From the NCBI GenBank assembly GCA_900545605.1, contig UQZL01000005.1, positions 1 to 64,000 on the forward strand: a DNA stretch of 64,000 nucleotides, given 5' to 3'. This DNA is from an uncultured Collinsella sp. (GTDB taxonomy: Bacteria > Actinomycetota > Coriobacteriia > Coriobacteriales > Coriobacteriaceae). The notes beneath the pieces were generated by a model, which was given only the letters and a program-made list of their open reading frames with translations, made no database searches and was not told the origin of the DNA. A program made the translations under genes and the position numbers. Shown one piece after another: positions 60,934 through 64,000 of this stretch (positions are counted from its first letter, which is position 1; the number at the start of each line of letters is the position of its first letter).

Positions 60934-61614
60934 ATGCAGGTGTTGATCACGGGCGCTTCGGGCGGTATCGGAGCCGCATGCGTGCAGCGCTTTTTGGACG
61001 AGGGCCACGAGGTCGTGGGCTTTGATCTGCTGCCGGCAGCGATCGAACACGAGCGCTACCGCCATCTGATCGTTGATGTTCGCGAGCCGGACTCGTTTCC
61101 AGGCGACCTTGAACCCCAAGTGATCGTGAACGTTGCCGGTACGCAGGATTCGGCCGACGATATCGCCGCCAACCTGTGTGGCACCATCAACGTGACCGAG
61201 CGCTACGCTTTTGTGGGGGAGGGGCTTGTCGCCAAGCCGGCGCCCGCTATCAAATCCGTGGTCAATGTGGGGTCGGCGAGTGGGCATACGGGGTCGGAGT
61301 TTCCCGTCTATGCCGCCAGCAAGGGCGGCGTTATCGCCTACACCAAGAACCTTGCAAACCGCTTGGCACCGCAGGCCATCGCCAACAGTGCGGACCCGGG
61401 CGGCGTTATCACGCCGCTCAACCGTTGCGTGATGGAAGACGAGCACCTGTGGAACCAGATTATGGAGCTCACGCCGCTTAAGCGCTGGGCCACTGCCCAA
61501 GAGATCGCCGAGTGGATCTACTTTGTGGGCGTGACCAACCGGTTTATGACCGGGCAGAGTCTGCTGATCGATGGCGGCGAGGCCGGCCGCACACAATTTA
61601 TTTGGCCCGAATAG
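60934..61614 (+). CDS. Short-chain dehydrogenase/reductase
   Basis: A 226-residue SDR: cofactor loop TGASGGIG (6-13), the Asn in NVAGTQDSADD, the catalytic Ser region NVGSASG, Tyr126 and Lys130 (YAASKGG). The C-terminus has FMTGQSLLIDGGEAGRTQF, typical of the classical SDR type. It is 237-250 aa in most relatives, so this is slightly short. Substrate unknown. It starts nine bases after the queuosine transporter stop, after AAGGAG. Confidence 0.9.
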   Translation: MQVLITGASGGIGAACVQRFLDEGHEVVGFDLLPAAIEHERYRHLIVDVREPDSFPGDLEPQVIVNVAGTQDSADDIAANLCGTINVTERYAFVGEGLVAKPAPAIKSVVNVGSASGHTGSEFPVYAASKGGVIAYTKNLANRLAPQAIANSADPGGVITPLNRCVMEDEHLWNQIMELTPLKRWATAQEIAEWIYFVGVTNRFMTGQSLLIDGGEAGRTQFIWPE

Positions 61615-61616
61615 GA

Positions 61617-61651
61617 AACGCGCCCGACAGAAAACCGTCGGGCGCGTTTTT
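61617..61651 (+). terminator. Rho-independent terminator
   Basis: AACGCGCCCGAC pairs perfectly with GTCGGGCGCGTT around AGAAAACC and is followed by TTT. It serves the transporter-SDR operon and faces the convergent ung gene. Confidence 0.8.
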
Positions 61652-61664
61652 GATGCATCGATTT

Positions 61665-62390
61665 TTAGCCGAGGCAAGTCCAGTTGACGGGGGTCGAGCC
61701 GTGCTGTTCGAGTATCCGATTGGCAGCAGAGAAGGGACGCGACCCCATAAAAGCGGGGAGTTCTGCCGTGGCACGATTGGCCGAAAGCGGCGAGGGGTGC
61801 GTGGATGCCAGGCAGAACTTGCCGGTTGCCTTGCCCGCACCAGTTGCGACGAGCTTGCCTTCGACCATCTGCTGGGCAAAGCGACCCCATGCCAAAAAGA
61901 CTACCGGCTGGGGCAGCTGACAGCAGCGTTCGATAACGTAGTCGGTGAGCGTGCTCCAGCCCAGTTTGGCGTGCGAGTTGGCGGCATGCTCGCGCACGGT
62001 GAGCGTAGTGTTGAGAAGCAGGACGCCCTGTTGTGCCCATGGCGTTAGATCTCCTGTGGCGGGAATGGGGCAACCCAGATCGGCGTTGAGTTCCTTGTAG
62101 ATGTTGCGCAGGCTCGGCGGCAACTTGGTTTGCGTCGCGGGGACCGAGAACGACAGCCCCATGGCTTGGTTGGGTCCGTGATAGGGGTCTTGACCCAAGA
62201 TGACAACCTTGACCTGGTCGGCCGGCGTGTAGGCGAGGGCATTGAGGATGTCGTCTTGTGCCGGGTAGATGGTTTGCTCAGCACGCAAAAGGGCGATGCG
62301 CTCGAGCAGCTGGTTCGTAGTGTCACGTACCGGCTGCGGCGCATCGCCCAACCAAGTTGCTATGTTGCGGTCGCGGGTCGCGGCGTCCAT
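61665..62390 (-). CDS. ung: Uracil-DNA glycosylase
   Basis: A 241-residue family 1 UDG that removes uracil from DNA. The water-activating motif is GQDPYHGPNQAMGLSFSV (66-83, with Asp68), and the second active-site motif HPSPLSANR lies near 193. The length and order fit Ung. AGGAG precedes the ATG at 62390. Confidence 0.95.
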   Translation of the reverse strand: MDAATRDRNIATWLGDAPQPVRDTTNQLLERIALLRAEQTIYPAQDDILNALAYTPADQVKVVILGQDPYHGPNQAMGLSFSVPATQTKLPPSLRNIYKELNADLGCPIPATGDLTPWAQQGVLLLNTTLTVREHAANSHAKLGWSTLTDYVIERCCQLPQPVVFLAWGRFAQQMVEGKLVATGAGKATGKFCLASTHPSPLSANRATAELPAFMGSRPFSAANRILEQHGSTPVNWTCLG

Positions 62391-62478
62391 GGGGCTCCTT
62401 TACGTCAGATGCTCTGCTGGCATCTATTGTAAAGGCGCACCGGTTGCCTTTATGCCACGGCTGTATGAAGAGTGGGGT

Positions 62479-63381
62479 CTACGAGACGTGCTCGGGCGCT
62501 CCTGCCATGCGAGCCTGTTCATGTGCGCGGAGGCGCGGAAGCTCGACGGTTGCCACCATGACGCCGGTGAGGATGAGGGCGGCGCCAAAGAAGGCGATGG
62601 GGCTCAGAACCTCGCCGACCAGGAAGAACGAGAAGACAGCGGAGCAGACCGGCTCAAGCGAGAAGGCGAAGCCGGTGGTCTCGGCGGGCACGTGGGGCTG
62701 CACGAGCGTCTGGGTGATAAAGCCGTAGGCAGAGCAGATGAGTGCGAGCGCGACGACGACCACGATTTCGCCCGGCGTGCTGGGAAGCGTGAAGCCGCCA
62801 AAGGTGAATGCCGCGACGCCCGAGAACAAACCGCCAAAGCCTAGCTGCCAAACGCCCAGAGCCAGCGGATCGACTTCTTCGACAAAGCGCTTGGCCACGA
62901 TAATGTGGCTGGCATAGATAAAGGCCGAGAGCAGCATGATGATCGCGCCGGGATTCAGGCTGGTAAAGTCGGCGCCCGAGAGCAGCAGCATGCCACAGGT
63001 GACGATAGCCGTGCCGATGAGCACCTTGCGCTCGGGGGCGCGACGCAGCAGAGCTGCGTTGGCAAACGGCACGATCACGACCGTCAGGCTCTGCAAAAAG
63101 CCGGCGGTGGAGGCAGAGGTGAGGCTGGAGCCCAGGCACATGCAGGTGAGCTCGGTTGCCATAATGGCGCCGATGATGGCGGCGCGGACCATAAGGTCGC
63201 GGTTGATGCGCAACGCGTGCTTGTGGAAGAGCAGCAGGCAGACCACAAAGGCGATGATGCAGCGTAGCGCGACGATACTCGTGGCGTTCATGCTGTCCAT
63301 GCCGATCTTCATGAGGGGGTACGAAAAGCCCCATGCGATGGGAACGGAAAATGAGAGCGCGATTGCTTTTTTGCGGTCCAT
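62479..63381 (-). CDS. EamA-family (DMT) transporter
   Basis: A 300-residue ten-helix transporter with two EamA domains: KAIALSFSVPIAWGFSYPLM at the start, and IMLLSAFIYASHIIVAKRFV opening the second half. It starts after AGGAG. It is divergent from the LysR gene at 63540 across 158 bp, and that LysR probably controls it. It is not closely related to the EamA gene at 54959. Confidence 0.88.
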   Translation of the reverse strand: MDRKKAIALSFSVPIAWGFSYPLMKIGMDSMNATSIVALRCIIAFVVCLLLFHKHALRINRDLMVRAAIIGAIMATELTCMCLGSSLTSASTAGFLQSLTVVIVPFANAALLRRAPERKVLIGTAIVTCGMLLLSGADFTSLNPGAIIMLLSAFIYASHIIVAKRFVEEVDPLALGVWQLGFGGLFSGVAAFTFGGFTLPSTPGEIVVVVALALICSAYGFITQTLVQPHVPAETTGFAFSLEPVCSAVFSFFLVGEVLSPIAFFGAALILTGVMVATVELPRLRAHEQARMAGAPEHVS

Positions 63382-63539
63382 GGGGCTCCTTTTGTTACAG
63401 AACGGTTTCGTAAAAAGGATTCTGCTCCCAGATGTGGATGTAGTAAAGCGAATGTATCTTCAGTATGATTAAGAAATGCTAATGTTGACAGAAAAAGCCC
63501 TGGCAAAACGTTTTACGGCAACATCGATGGGGAGGCACG

Positions 63540-64000
63540 ATGGCATCGCGGTATCAGATTGTATGTATGGTGGTCGATTGCGGCAGTCTGAAACGTGCGG
63601 CGGACGAGCTGGGCTATACGCAAAGTGCGGTGAGCCAGGCCGTCAAGGCGCTCGAGCGCGAGCTGGGTACCACGCTTATCGAGCGCGGTAAGCAGGGTGT
63701 GTCGCTTACGCGCGATGGCAAGCAGTATCTGCCGTATCTGCGACAGATCGTAACTGCTGAGGCCGAGCTTGAGGGCAAACGTCAGGAGTTGCTGGGACTC
63801 TCCTCGACTGATATTCGTATCGCGACGTTTACCAACGTGAGTCGTACCGTGCTGCCGCGTGTGATCCGCGACTTTGGTGCGCTGCACCCGGGCGTACGCT
63901 TTACCCTCAAGCAGGGCGATTACACGCGCAACGCTCAATGGGTGCACGATGGCGTGGTTGACTTTTGCTTTACGGCGCGCGGGTTTACCGCTGGGCTCGA
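63540..64000 (+). CDS. LysR-family regulator, cut by the window edge
   Basis: The first 153 residues of a LysR regulator: winged helix (YQIVCMVVDCGSLKRAADEL, then GYTQSAVSQAVKALERELGT, ending in LIERGKQGVSLTRDG) and the start of the effector-binding domain (DIRIATFTNVSRTVLPRVIR). The ATG at 63540 follows GGGGAGG. The C-terminus lies outside the window. It is divergent from an EamA exporter gene, its most likely target. Confidence 0.88.
   Translation, partial: MASRYQIVCMVVDCGSLKRAADELGYTQSAVSQAVKALERELGTTLIERGKQGVSLTRDGKQYLPYLRQIVTAEAELEGKRQELLGLSSTDIRIATFTNVSRTVLPRVIRDFGALHPGVRFTLKQGDYTRNAQWVHDGVVDFCFTARGFTAGL

Overview
The window looks like the chromosome of a Gram-positive, high-GC gut anaerobe of the Coriobacteriia, most likely Collinsella (an inference from GC content, codon use, AGGAGG-type ribosome binding sites and gene content such as oxygen-independent redox genes, CXXC and 4Fe-4S proteins, Tat and lipobox signals and paired topoisomerase subunits; no rRNA or tRNA is present to confirm it).

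Region 1 (1 to about 10,170) is one side of an integrated mobilizable element. A long minus-strand operon runs from an excisionase-like gene and a tyrosine integrase through a ribbon-helix-helix protein, a small protein, a VapE-type P-loop replication ATPase, an unknown protein, a MobC-like protein, a relaxase and a VirD4-type coupling ATPase, and stops at a rho-independent terminator (946-985). Two divergent XRE-type regulators bracket it; the one at 8810-9946 is internally duplicated. No type IV secretion genes are visible, so the element is probably mobilized in trans or continues to the left. A cluster of GGTGCC inverted repeats (5363-5486) could be its replication or transfer origin. A truncated second integrase (10171-10455) marks older insertion at the same place.

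Region 2 (10,452-19,450) holds an aldehyde/alcohol reductase cluster (iron alcohol dehydrogenase, two aldo-keto reductases, divergent LysR) with a shared putative operator, then a decayed stretch with remnants of a flavodoxin, a MerR gene, an IS3 transposase and a frameshifted flavoprotein among intact DUF2992, VOC, MerR and flavoprotein genes. A 141-bp segment covering the MerR 3' end occurs twice, flanking this patchwork.

Region 3 (19,455-44,700) is mostly core chromosome: a topoisomerase IIA subunit pair, a lipoprotein, a 1461-residue Tat-type surface protein with a LuxR-type regulator, a two-component system divergent from a CXXC / 4Fe-4S membrane protein / TlpA lipoprotein operon, a fused MacB-like ABC transporter, an unknown membrane protein flanked by two inverted copies of a ~180-bp palindromic element, a dihydrouridine synthase, a glutaredoxin-like protein, an XRE-zinc ribbon-TipAS regulator, TrmO and a MalY-like PLP enzyme.

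Region 4 (44,781-64,000) contains two neighbouring sensory systems built from the same parts (a substrate-binding lipoprotein translationally coupled to a hybrid kinase; and a kinase with two substrate-binding domains fused on), a two-helix ion channel, a LOG protein, a ClC channel, a methyltransferase, two EamA exporters, a GntR-controlled ABC exporter, peptide release factor 3, a VUT/YhhQ queuosine-precursor transporter, an SDR, uracil-DNA glycosylase and the start of a LysR gene. The most striking unexplained structure is an exact 80-bp-period array of four palindromes (57,989-58,291) between the GntR operon and prfC. Several families of intergenic palindromes recur through regions 3 and 4.
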